A stretch of DNA of 9,668 nucleotides, from contig DMJN01000215.1 of the NCBI GenBank assembly GCA_003451715.1, positions 1 through 9,668 of the forward strand, given 5' to 3'. The stretch comes from Gammaproteobacteria bacterium (GTDB lineage Bacteria > Pseudomonadota > Gammaproteobacteria > Pseudomonadales > Pseudohongiellaceae). Within the stretch, counting starts at the first letter, position 1. Every line of letters starts with the position of its first letter. Below are positions 1 to 6,511 of this stretch, one piece after another. The notes beneath the pieces were generated by a model, which did not search any database, was not told the DNA's origin, and worked only from the letters and a program-made list of their open reading frames with translations. The position numbers were made by a program, and so were the translations under genes.

Positions 1-361
1 CGGCATGAACCTCAGTTGGGGTTCGTTGCCGTTATGTTACAACCTGGTGGGTCCAGCGGTGGCGAAGCGCATGGTTATCGGCGGCGAACTGGAAGCAGCC
101 ACCGACTTATTGCACTGGGGATTCCTGGATGAACTGGTTAGTGCCTCTGATCTGGAGAAGAAAAGCCTGGAGATGGCAGGGTTCTATGCCAGCCGGCCCG
201 CCATGGCAGCACAGATGATTAAACGAGGTCTGAATGCGATACAGCTGGCCGGTAGTGCCGGCGTTATGCACGCTGATGGTGACCAGTTCGCACTGGCCAG
301 TCTCAGTGATGACTATCAGCAGGCGCGTACCGAGTTTTTGGCGGCCAGGGAAAAGAAATAG
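1..361 (+). CDS. Enoyl-CoA hydratase/isomerase family protein, C-terminal part (5' end outside window)
   Basis: The frame is open from base 2 and ends with TAG at 359-361, giving about 119 residues of the C-terminal part of a crotonase-fold protein. What is seen: the segment GMNLSWGSLPLCYNLVGP, then AKRMVIGG and a WGFLDELV stretch. This is the usual crotonase order of a loop after the second active-site region, the 'AK.M...G' helix and the 'G.VDEV' turn, followed by the C-terminal helices used for trimer packing. The family hydrates or isomerises acyl-CoA thioesters, for example in beta-oxidation. The usual catalytic acidic residues lie upstream of this segment, so they cannot be checked and the exact reaction is unknown. 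Full members are about 260 residues, so roughly the first half is missing. The methionine at base 5 is internal, not a start. No partner gene of fatty-acid metabolism is visible downstream. Confidence 0.85.
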   Translation, partial: GMNLSWGSLPLCYNLVGPAVAKRMVIGGELEAATDLLHWGFLDELVSASDLEKKSLEMAGFYASRPAMAAQMIKRGLNAIQLAGSAGVMHADGDQFALASLSDDYQQARTEFLAAREKK

Positions 362-611
362 CTCGCGCTGAGTTGTGTTGGGAATCCCAATCACGTACCA
401 TGCTGGCCGGCTTTAACTAAAGCGCTGAGCTTCTTTCAAATCGCGCAGATTTGTTCTCGCTCTCCTGAGATTATGAAGCCTCCAGTCAGAGGTTTCTCCA
501 GTTAGTCGAAGTCATCTACCGTTCACACAATCATTGTTTTACTCGAGTGTCTGCCACTCGGGAACTCCATTTTCGGATAGACGAACGTGGTTTACGCTCA
601 TAGAGAATACG

Positions 612-1988
612 ATGCTGCACCGGCTGCACTTTAACCGAGACACGCTAAGCGAACTGGTGAAGATCACCTTACCAATGGTGGTCTCCCAGGGTGCGTTTGC
701 GGTAATGATCTTTACCGATCGTTATTTCATGTCCCAGATCGATCCTACCCACATGGCAGCGTCCCTGGGTGGCGGGGTAGCTACGTTCTTCTCATTCTGC
801 TTCTTCTCTGGGCTGCTTTCCTATGCCAACGCTATGGCGGCGCAATATCTGGGTGCGGGTCAGACTGATAAATGTCCCAAGGTTGTTACACAGGGCATCA
901 TCATGACGGTCATGTGCTCGCCGCTGCTGGTGATCATTACCTACTTTGTGTCGGGAATATTCGAAGCCATGGGACACGATCCGCAGCAGGTGGAGCTGGA
1001 ACGCAGCTACTATATTATCCTCATGATGGGTGTAGTGGTGACCCTCAGCAAGATTTGTATCTCGTCTTATTTCGCAGGCATTGGTCGAACTTACATCGTC
1101 ATGATCTGTGATGTGTGTGGTCTGATAATCAATATTCCGCTTTGCTACATCATGGTGTTTGGCAGGCTGGGATTTCCGGCACTCGGTATTGTCGGCGCGG
1201 CTATAAGCACGATCGTGGCAACCGTGTTCGCGTTTCTGTTATTCGCCGCCTTTTATTTAAGGAAGGAGCACCGCGAAAAATTCCGAGTGATGGAGTCATT
1301 CAAGCTGGATCGGGGAATACTGCGCCGCTTTCTGCGCCTGGGATTTCCCTCGGGCATGGAGCTGTTTCTTAATGTCGCCGCATTCAACCTGTTCCTGCTG
1401 ATGTTTCAGTCCTACGGTGTGGTGCAGGGCGCATCGGCGGCCATCGTGTTCAATTGGGATATCCTCTCGTTTGTGCCCATGATGGGTTTGAATATCGGCG
1501 TCATAAGCCTTATCGGTCGTTTCGTCGGCGCCAACGACATGGAGCGCACCAACGAGGTGATCTCCGCCGGCTTTATCATGGGTTTCGCCTACTCGGCGGT
1601 TCTCGCGGTACTGTACATCACGTTTCGCTATCCACTGGTGGAGGTGTTTGCACCGCCGGATGGCAATTTTGATGAGATACGCGAACTGTCCGCCTTCATG
1701 ATGATCGGTCTGTCCAGCTATGCCATGGCCGATGCGGTTATCCTGGTCTCCGGCGGAGTCCTCAGGGGTGCTGGCGATACCCGTTGGTTAATGGCCGCTT
1801 CGGTGACGCTACACTGGGCCATGCTGGTGGCCCAGTATTTCATCATTCTGGTGTTTGAGTACGGACCGCGAGTCTCCTGGCTCATCTTCGTGGCGATGAT
1901 TCTCGCTATCGCCGTGGTGTATGTTGCACGACTGCGGGGTGGCATCTGGCGGGATCCGGAACGACTGAAGATGGTGATGGCGGAATAG
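612..1988 (+). CDS. MATE family efflux transporter (NorM/DinF-like)
   Basis: An integral inner-membrane protein of 458 residues from the ATG at 612, close to the usual 440-480 of the family. MATE proteins export cationic drugs, dyes or metabolites in exchange for Na+ or H+. What is seen: about twelve hydrophobic segments in two MatE halves. The first half begins with LPMVVSQGAFAVMIFTDRYF and contains the family-typical AAQYLGAGQ. A second-half start is visible at about residues 240-262 (RRFLRLGFPSGMELFLNVAA), and GGVLRGAGDTRW lies in the later part. The frame is open back to a TTG at 534, but I prefer the ATG at 612 because the hydrophobic core begins about 20 residues after it and the extra 26 residues look unlike a membrane-protein N-terminus. 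A weak AGAGAA lies 4 bases before the ATG. Substrate cannot be told. A degraded copy of the last 39 codons and stop is found at 6512-6631. Confidence 0.93.
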   Translation: MLHRLHFNRDTLSELVKITLPMVVSQGAFAVMIFTDRYFMSQIDPTHMAASLGGGVATFFSFCFFSGLLSYANAMAAQYLGAGQTDKCPKVVTQGIIMTVMCSPLLVIITYFVSGIFEAMGHDPQQVELERSYYIILMMGVVVTLSKICISSYFAGIGRTYIVMICDVCGLIINIPLCYIMVFGRLGFPALGIVGAAISTIVATVFAFLLFAAFYLRKEHREKFRVMESFKLDRGILRRFLRLGFPSGMELFLNVAAFNLFLLMFQSYGVVQGASAAIVFNWDILSFVPMMGLNIGVISLIGRFVGANDMERTNEVISAGFIMGFAYSAVLAVLYITFRYPLVEVFAPPDGNFDEIRELSAFMMIGLSSYAMADAVILVSGGVLRGAGDTRWLMAASVTLHWAMLVAQYFIILVFEYGPRVSWLIFVAMILAIAVVYVARLRGGIWRDPERLKMVMAE

Positions 1989-2318
1989 AGTGGGAACAGT
2001 GTAAATATTCAGCGTCGAAAATGAGGAGGTTAAAACTGACCCCCAATACCGAGCTGTCATATCAATCACTCGGTCTGTCCGTTGCGTCCAATCGGCGGAA
2101 CACCAAGTCGAGGGCAAACGCAAGCAAGAGATCTTTCAAGACGGTTGCGCCCCGATTTTTTTAGCGTAACTGGTCAGCAGTTGGCATAGCTTTTGTTCTT
2201 CTTATACTCTGACTGGTTAAACTTTCTATACAATCCGCTGTCAATTCATTATGCTGGCCATGAGTTTGGTGGTACCCGCAAGTCGCTTTTCCATTCATTT
2301 CGATAGCAGGGTGATGTC
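1989..2318. other. Intergenic spacer between MATE gene and permease gene
   Basis: A 330-base spacer with no gene I can support. It holds a promoter-like pair at 2181-2208 (listed separately), a T-run at 2156-2162 preceded by only a three-pair stem (not a convincing terminator), and the sequence ctgaccccca at 2036-2045. That decamer is also present at 5551-5560, next to the second palindromic element, and its reverse core GGGGTCA recurs at the left end of the third palindrome (6430-6436). A 47-codon open frame (2021-2164) shows no recognisable motif. The spacer may therefore contain a worn repeat remnant. Confidence 0.5.
2181..2208 (+). promoter_or_regulatory. Sigma70-like promoter for the permease gene
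   Basis: TTGGCA at 2181-2186 and TATACT at 2203-2208 are separated by 16 bases. Each hexamer differs from the sigma70 consensus at one position. The predicted start of transcription is near 2215, about 100 bases before the ATG at 2319, and no other gene lies between. The placement suggests that the permease is transcribed on its own and not from the MATE promoter. This is inference from sequence only. Confidence 0.45.
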
Positions 2319-3755
2319 ATGTTTAAAATGTACGTGCTTATCGCTATTCGCAAGCTGCTCAAAGAAAAAGTCTACGTCTTCATCAATATCTTCAGTCTGG
2401 CCATGGGCATTGCCAGCTTCGTCATTCTGGCGCTGTATCTGAACAGCGAGTTGACCTACGACCAGCATCACTCCAAACATGAGAACATCTATCGGTTGAT
2501 GTCCAATTTTTCAGATATCGACAAGTTCGCGCTTACTTCTCAGGGTCTGGGTCCGTTGCTGGTTCAGGATTACCCGCAGCTCGGAGAATTTACCCGTTTT
2601 CGCTCGGCCAGTCAGAGCACCCTGGCCTTCGAAAACAATCGCCTGAGCTGGGAAGACATTTACCTCGCCGATGAGAATCTGTTTCAGGTCTTCGACCACG
2701 ACATCATCTACGGCGACCCGGAGACGGCGCTGGATGATCCCTATTCCATCGCCATCAGCGAGACTTTCGCCACTGCCTATTTTGGTGATCGTGATCCCGT
2801 GGGTGAGACACTGGTCAGCGACAGTTATTCCTATCGCATAACCCTGGTGTTCGCCGACCTGCCTGAGAACACCCACCTGAAATACGACGCCATCTACCCG
2901 TTCAGCGTTCTGGGTGTGTTCACTCCCAACTATGAGGACAATTATATTCCTGGCCTGTGGGGTATAAATCTCTACACCTATCTGCACACGCCAGCGGAAT
3001 TTGATCCTGCCACTTTCCCGGATATCTCTGCGAGCTTTTTCCAGCAATACATGGCCGAACGGGGTGAACAGCTCAATTCGAGTTTCGATGCCGAAATACA
3101 ACGACTGGATGAGGCACATTTCGGCGAAAGCCTGGATGGCGATCTGCCGCGGGGCAACATCTTCTACGTTTACGGGTTTGCGGCGGTCGCCATTTTCATT
3201 CTCATTGTCGCCTGCATCAATTACATGAACCTGGCCACCGCCAGAGCCACCAAGCGCAGCAGAGAAGTAGGCATGCGCAAGGTGGTCGGCGCCAATCGTG
3301 GTCAGCTCATCGGTCAGTTTCTCGGCGAGTCCATGGTCTTCACGCTGGTTGCATTGATCATCGGCATCGCACTGGTGATGTTCACGCTCAATTTCACCCC
3401 GGTGGGCGACTTAATGGGCAAGGAACAATTACTGACCAGCTTGCTGGATCCAACAATTGTTGCGGGTGTGTTGTTACTCGGCGTGGTTGTCGGCCTCGCA
3501 TCGGGACTCTATCCAGCCTTCTATTTATCTTCGATATCGCCGAAGGCCGCGCTAAGCAAAGTTGTCAATTCCGGGCGTGGTGGCATATCGATTCGACAGG
3601 TGCTGGTGCTGGTGCAGTTATCCATCTCCATTGGTGTGATAGCCGGCACCTTATTGATGAGTGCGCAGATGCGCTACATCAATACTAAACCCCTAGGCTT
3701 CGACACCGAAAATCGGTTACGAATTCCCATTCGGGGAGCGGATGCCATCGACTAG
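2319..3755 (+). CDS. ABC transporter permease, FtsX/MacB type, N-terminal part ending at a premature TAG
   Basis: The first 478 codons of a large permease. AGGGTGAT just before the ATG at 2319 is a plausible ribosome site. Order of parts: a cytoplasmic start (MFKMYVLIAIRKLLKEKVYV), one membrane helix at about residues 21-43, a MacB-type periplasmic core domain at about 44-280, then an FtsX-type membrane domain beginning near 282 with the family hallmark RSREVGMRKVVGANRGQL. Two further helices follow (about 345-365 and 385-408), then another at about 428-450 (RQVLVLVQLSISIGVIAGTL). Family members of this double-domain type run to about 800 residues and work with a separate LolD/MacB-like ATPase in lipoprotein, peptide or drug transport or in envelope signalling. 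No ATPase or membrane-fusion gene is in the window. Translation stops at TAG 3753-3755, and the same frame then continues with homologous sequence to 4730, so this is half of a broken gene. Confidence 0.85.
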   Translation: MFKMYVLIAIRKLLKEKVYVFINIFSLAMGIASFVILALYLNSELTYDQHHSKHENIYRLMSNFSDIDKFALTSQGLGPLLVQDYPQLGEFTRFRSASQSTLAFENNRLSWEDIYLADENLFQVFDHDIIYGDPETALDDPYSIAISETFATAYFGDRDPVGETLVSDSYSYRITLVFADLPENTHLKYDAIYPFSVLGVFTPNYEDNYIPGLWGINLYTYLHTPAEFDPATFPDISASFFQQYMAERGEQLNSSFDAEIQRLDEAHFGESLDGDLPRGNIFYVYGFAAVAIFILIVACINYMNLATARATKRSREVGMRKVVGANRGQLIGQFLGESMVFTLVALIIGIALVMFTLNFTPVGDLMGKEQLLTSLLDPTIVAGVLLLGVVVGLASGLYPAFYLSSISPKAALSKVVNSGRGGISIRQVLVLVQLSISIGVIAGTLLMSAQMRYINTKPLGFDTENRLRIPIRGADAID

Positions 3756-3779
3756 CTCGCCACTATCAAGAATGAATTA

Positions 3780-4730
3780 TTGACCAATCCAAACGTACTG
3801 GGTGTAGTCACGTCGCCAATGGTACCGGGGACCGGTAATGCCGTGAACTTGATGCAGTTAGAAAACAATGGCGGCGTAATGGAGCCCACCAGTCTGGACC
3901 GGATCATAGTAGGATTTGATTATGTCGAAGGCATGGGCATTGAGGTTATCCAGGGGCGCGCCTTTTCAGATAACGACATCAGTGCGAATCAACAGGTAAT
4001 GATGGTTAATGAGTCCATGGTGCGCAAAATGGGTTGGGACAATCCCATTGGCAAACAGGTAGGTGTCGGTGAGAATCCATTTGAGATTATCGGCGTCACC
4101 CGAGATTTCCACTACGCACCGCTGCACAATGAGATCGGTGCGCTGCTGATTCATCCGAATCATCCCGACTACAGCAACACCCCTGTCCAGACCAGGCCAT
4201 TGCAAAACACGTCTATCGTAGTGAACATCACGGGCGAAAATGTCGGCGAGACCATGACGTTTATCGAAGAAACCATCATGGCTCTGGCACCCACGCAGAT
4301 TTTTAATCCCAGATTTCTGGATGAGCTTTATACGTCGGAAACCAACCTGATGAATCTCACGGAAATATTTGCAGCGATCTGTATCTTGATTTCCACGGTT
4401 GGTTTGTTTGGACTGGCGGCATTCACCACTCAGCAACGCTATAAGGAAATTGGCATACGCAAAGTACTGGGTGCTTCATCTGTTCAGATAGTGAGTCTGC
4501 TGACGAGAAACCTGTTACTGCTGGTTGCCGTGGCGGCGGTTCCCTCATCGATAATCAGTTTCTATGCCCTCAATTACTGGTTGGAGAAATTCGCCTATAG
4601 AACCGATATCAATCTAGCGCCGTTTCTAGCCGCAACCCTTGCGGTTACCCTGGTCACCTTGATTACGGTTGCGTCGCAGGCGATGAAAGGCTCGAATTCC
4701 AATCCTGTGGAATCACTCAGATACGAATAG
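3780..4730 (+). CDS. ABC transporter permease, FtsX/MacB type, C-terminal part (same frame, after the premature stop)
   Basis: This continues the preceding permease in the identical frame. Codons from 3756 onward are sensible protein, and the first possible start is a TTG at 3780 without a convincing ribosome site, so independent translation is doubtful. It supplies the second periplasmic domain (for example YVEGMGIEVIQGRAFSDNDI and NPIGKQVGVGENPFEIIGV, the usual MacB core pattern) and the last FtsX domain: a helix at about FAAICILISTVGLFGLAAF, then QQRYKEIGIRKVLGASSVQI, two more helices, and the typical ending NPVESLRYE. Read through the stop, the whole protein would be about 803 residues, normal for the family. 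The frame of 324 codons after the stop shows no further damage, so the break is either very recent, a sequencing or assembly error, or suppressed. The codon GAC before and CTC after the TAG fit a Gln CAG to TAG transition. Confidence 0.8.
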   Translation: MTNPNVLGVVTSPMVPGTGNAVNLMQLENNGGVMEPTSLDRIIVGFDYVEGMGIEVIQGRAFSDNDISANQQVMMVNESMVRKMGWDNPIGKQVGVGENPFEIIGVTRDFHYAPLHNEIGALLIHPNHPDYSNTPVQTRPLQNTSIVVNITGENVGETMTFIEETIMALAPTQIFNPRFLDELYTSETNLMNLTEIFAAICILISTVGLFGLAAFTTQQRYKEIGIRKVLGASSVQIVSLLTRNLLLLVAVAAVPSSIISFYALNYWLEKFAYRTDINLAPFLAATLAVTLVTLITVASQAMKGSNSNPVESLRYE

Positions 4731-4732
4731 AA

Positions 4733-4750
4733 GCACGGAAGGCACGGAAG
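4733..4750 (+). repeat. Tandem 9-base direct repeat after the permease gene
   Basis: Two perfect copies of GCACGGAAG (4733-4741 and 4742-4750) sit two bases after the permease stop and run directly into the first palindromic element. They may be part of that element's insertion context or a separate short repeat. No function can be assigned. Confidence 0.6.
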
Positions 4751-4873
4751 GGGACACTAACAATTTAACAACTTAGCATCCTTCTTCGGATACAGCTTAA
4801 TAGCTTAGTAACTTTAGAAGCCCTTCTAAACCAACAGAAAGCGTTAAGTTACTAAGTTATTAGTGTCCCCTAC
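4750..4873. repeat. GTAG-tipped palindromic element 1 (REP/BIME-like, multi-hairpin)
   Basis: The ends are a perfect 11-base inverted repeat, GGGGACACTAA (4750-4760) and TTAGTGTCCCC (4860-4870). The arms continue inward as an imperfect match for about 15 more bases. The interior has its own small hairpins: TTTAGAA/TTCTAAA with a four-base loop at about 4813-4830, and ATCC/GGAT around 4778-4791. CTAC at 4870-4873 reads GTAG on the minus strand directly before the palindrome. That is the tetranucleotide mark known for REP sequences handled by REP-associated tyrosine transposases (RAYT). The same sequence family recurs at 5475-5538. The element overlaps the last codons and the stop of the minus-strand gene ending at 4860. 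No RAYT gene is in the window, so mobility would depend on a transposase elsewhere. REP membership is an inference. Confidence 0.65.
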
Positions 4874-5300
4874 TTTCTTGGCGAGGATCTAACCGTAGGA
4901 AATAGCGCGGCGGAAAGCCCATTTGCGCACGCGCTCGAAAACTGAGTGCATACTCTTCTCTTAATAGTGCATCTTCCTCGCCTTCGAGTGGAACTGCGAG
5001 ATAAGCTACGAATTCCTCAGAGCCAGCCATCTTCACTTCAACATTGGGATTAACCAGAGCCTGGTTATACCAGGCTCGTGGCCAGTGGTTGGCGGCAACG
5101 TAGTCATTGCCGTTTATTTTGCGAAGGCTTAATACTCTTTCGTGTCGTTCATTGTCTGCATTGAAAGTGGCAATAACGATGGCACTGCCGCCCATAGGTT
5201 GATTCGTGCCAAGACTGTACTCAAATTCCACCACCCAGCCGACATAGGCGGCGAATAGTACAGCGAAAGTAATTAAGCCCCATTTGCTTGGTTTATTCAT
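4860..5300 (-). CDS. Small membrane-anchored protein, possibly Ddn/DUF385-like (nitroreductase/quinone reductase fold)
   Basis: A protein of 146 residues from the ATG at 5300 (MNKPSKWGLI). AGGG lies nine bases before this ATG. The frame is open to a TTG at 5324 and has another ATG at 5306, but their spacing to the ribosome site is poor. One hydrophobic helix at about residues 7-26 suggests an inner-membrane anchor. The rest is a compact domain: a strand at about 39-46, NGNDYVAANHWPRAWYNQAL (63-82), NPNVEV (84-89), and the ending PRYFLRLDPR. The order 'Y.V.A.. .. .. WY.N...NP.V.V' followed by a terminal 'L.PR' resembles the split-barrel flavin or F420-binding Ddn/DUF385 group. I call this weakly, because the usual N-terminal part is replaced by the helix, and cofactor binding cannot be judged. 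The last three residues and the TAA lie inside palindromic element 1. The gene is bracketed by two copies of that element. Confidence 0.55.
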   Translation of the reverse strand: MNKPSKWGLITFAVLFAAYVGWVVEFEYSLGTNQPMGGSAIVIATFNADNERHERVLSLRKINGNDYVAANHWPRAWYNQALVNPNVEVKMAGSEEFVAYLAVPLEGEEDALLREEYALSFRARAQMGFPPRYFLRLDPRQESRGH

Positions 5301-5363
5301 AGCCATAAGCCCTATGATAACCAAAAAAAGGCATAGGTTTAGAGTTTTTTAACTGCTATTTAG

Positions 5364-5474
5364 TTGACTATTGTCTCGGGTATTTACCGGATAGCAATGG
5401 ATCCCCAGCGAGGACGAAAGGTATTCACTCTGCAAACCATTCCACCGAAGCCAGACTTGCCACCGGGTAACTGT
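5364..5474 (+). pseudogene. Possible remnant of an IS91-family transposase
   Basis: A short open stretch encodes GIYRIAMDPQRGRKVFTLQT followed by a proline-rich tail. The pattern 'R.A.(G/D)PQ.GRK.FTLQT.P' is, from memory of the family, the segment of IS91/IS801-type transposases that lies shortly before the conserved GFSLHAGV block. That block is absent here because the second palindromic element starts at 5475, and a TAG in the same frame falls at 5490-5492. Upstream the frame is closed by TAG at 5361-5363. So at most 37 codons survive and the piece cannot be functional. The match is by eye over about 20 residues. Chance coding-like sequence is the alternative. Confidence 0.4.
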
Positions 5475-5538
5475 GGGACACTAATAACGTAGTAACTTAA
5501 TGATGGTTTAAAGTTACTTAGTTATTAGTGTCTCCTAC
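5475..5538. repeat. GTAG-tipped palindromic element 2 (same family as element 1)
   Basis: A near-perfect hairpin: arms 5475-5498 and 5511-5534 pair at 21 of 24 positions around a 12-base loop. The outer part GACACTAATAAC is identical in both arms and matches the right arm of element 1. CTAC at 5535-5538 gives GTAG on the minus strand, in the same relative place and orientation as in element 1. It lacks the extra interior hairpins, so it looks like the minimal unit while element 1 is expanded or composite. It abuts the putative transposase scrap on the left and, on the right, a short ctgaccccca segment (5551-5560) just past the end of the PhyH-type gene. Confidence 0.7.
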
Positions 5539-5561
5539 TGTATTTTTACTCTGACCCCCAT

Positions 5562-6344
5562 TTATTCCATCTTTGCCCGAAACTCTTCCAGTAAATATCT
5601 CTGGGTTAGCATAGCCCGAGGAATCTTTCCAGCATTTAGTCCTATAGTGTGAACTAATCTCATGTCCATGAAGTAGATGTTGCCTGGCTTACCGGTTAAC
5701 TCTTTGACCTGATCATTTACTCCTTCAACCATTCCAACTATATCCATAATGGATTGGCGATCGAAGGCTTCATTAGTCATCAAGTCTTCAAAATAATTTA
5801 GTTTTTGTAATTGGCGTGCAATTTCTTTCGACCTTATTGAAATACCGTGGTTGAACAACTTATGTGAACCGGCCACTGCTAAAGTTCCCCCGTTTCCGGG
5901 GCGAACGCTATCTAAAAAAGTAAATACCTGGACTCCCGGAATAGTTCCCTCAGGAAATCTAGGGACATCTATATGCCAAGGCCCAAGTGGCACCCCCCAT
6001 TCATTCGAATTAGGGAGTGTAAATAGCAGTTGCGGGTATTTTGTCATTGGGGTATTGGCCTTTCCGTTGAGTAACTCCTCTACTACAGATTCAACCTGCG
6101 GAGCCATAACTTCAATGAACTCTTTCTGATGCTTTAACTTTTTTGCAAGAATCGCACTGGTATTTATTGGCGAAGTAAGCGGATATGCATCGAGCACCCA
6201 TTCGCCCAATTGGCGAATCCCTTTCTGTGCAAAGTATTCAAAATAGACCTCCTGCGCAGCTCTCGCTAACTTTTCTGGAATCAGATTTTTGATGTATATA
6301 AGCCCATACCGGTCAAATTCAACTTTTTGAATATCTGAAATCAT
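5562..6344 (-). CDS. Phytanoyl-CoA dioxygenase (PhyH) family protein, Fe(II)/2-oxoglutarate oxygenase
   Basis: A cytosolic protein of 260 residues, ATG at 6342-6344, with a purine-rich AAAGAG shortly upstream. What is seen: the N-terminal 'F...G.I.I.NLIP' start typical of PhyH proteins, the metal motif HID (His124, Asp126) in PLGPWHIDVPRF, the NGGTLAVAGSHKL segment (151-163) that precedes the distal part in the family, the distal His232 in MRLVHTIGLNAG, and Arg243 in IPRAMLTQRY placed to bind 2-oxoglutarate. All three metal ligands and the arginine are present, so an active hydroxylase is likely. The substrate is unknown; the family acts on lipids, antibiotics, nucleosides and other small molecules. 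The gene is more A+T-rich than its neighbours (about 40% G+C over three sampled 60-base lines, against 65% in a sampled line of the transferase gene), which hints at separate origin. It stands alone, convergent with the remnants to its left. Confidence 0.85.
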   Translation of the reverse strand: MISDIQKVEFDRYGLIYIKNLIPEKLARAAQEVYFEYFAQKGIRQLGEWVLDAYPLTSPINTSAILAKKLKHQKEFIEVMAPQVESVVEELLNGKANTPMTKYPQLLFTLPNSNEWGVPLGPWHIDVPRFPEGTIPGVQVFTFLDSVRPGNGGTLAVAGSHKLFNHGISIRSKEIARQLQKLNYFEDLMTNEAFDRQSIMDIVGMVEGVNDQVKELTGKPGNIYFMDMRLVHTIGLNAGKIPRAMLTQRYLLEEFRAKME

Positions 6345-6430
6345 TGCTCTTTAATTTGGTCAGTTATGGCAATTGAGGGATGAAAACAACAATATGAATC
6401 TATCAGCAGAGTAGGTTAGCGCATATTTAG

Positions 6431-6503
6431 GGGTCAAGTCTTGAATCTTGATTCCCCGACGATTCAATGCTTCCTGTTTCATTCAAGATTCAAGGCCTGA
6501 CCC
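6431..6503. repeat. Palindromic element 3 (different repeat family)
   Basis: Arms 6431-6454 and 6480-6503 pair at 21 of 24 positions. One of the three exceptions is a G-T pair. The shared core is CTTGAATCTTGA, and the outer ends are GGGTCA/TGACCC. The loop is 25 bases. Its sequence is unrelated to elements 1 and 2, and it lacks a GTAG tip. The right arm ends 8 bases before the breakpoint of the MATE remnant at 6512, so it marks a junction. It is probably an intergenic mobile or REP-like repeat. The family name is not known to me. Confidence 0.65.
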
Positions 6504-6511
6504 TCACTTCC

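Noticed and set aside
378..390. TTGGGAATCCCAA palindrome after the crotonase gene
   Set aside because: A short perfect palindrome with a one-base centre. It could be an operator, but a single copy with no nearby promoter is within chance.
534..611. TTG-initiated N-terminal extension of the MATE protein
   Set aside because: The 26 extra residues are not transporter-like, and the ATG at 612 gives the usual family length.
2141..2162. Intrinsic terminator before the T-run
   Set aside because: Only a three-pair CGG/CCG stem precedes the T-run, which is too weak to call.
2021..2164. 47-codon plus-strand ORF beginning ATGAGGAGG
   Set aside because: The AGGAGG is inside the ORF, not upstream of it. 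The basic peptide shows no motif, and part of the region may be repeat remnant.
2511..3119. 202-codon open frame on the minus strand
   Set aside because: Antisense to the permease periplasmic domain, with no motif and no ribosome site that stands out.
3966..4436. 156-codon open frame on the minus strand
   Set aside because: Antisense to the back part of the permease and without recognisable domain features.
4733..5538. CRISPR array from recurring palindromes
   Set aside because: The repeats are few, differ in length, and are separated by a gene instead of regular spacers, with no cas genes.
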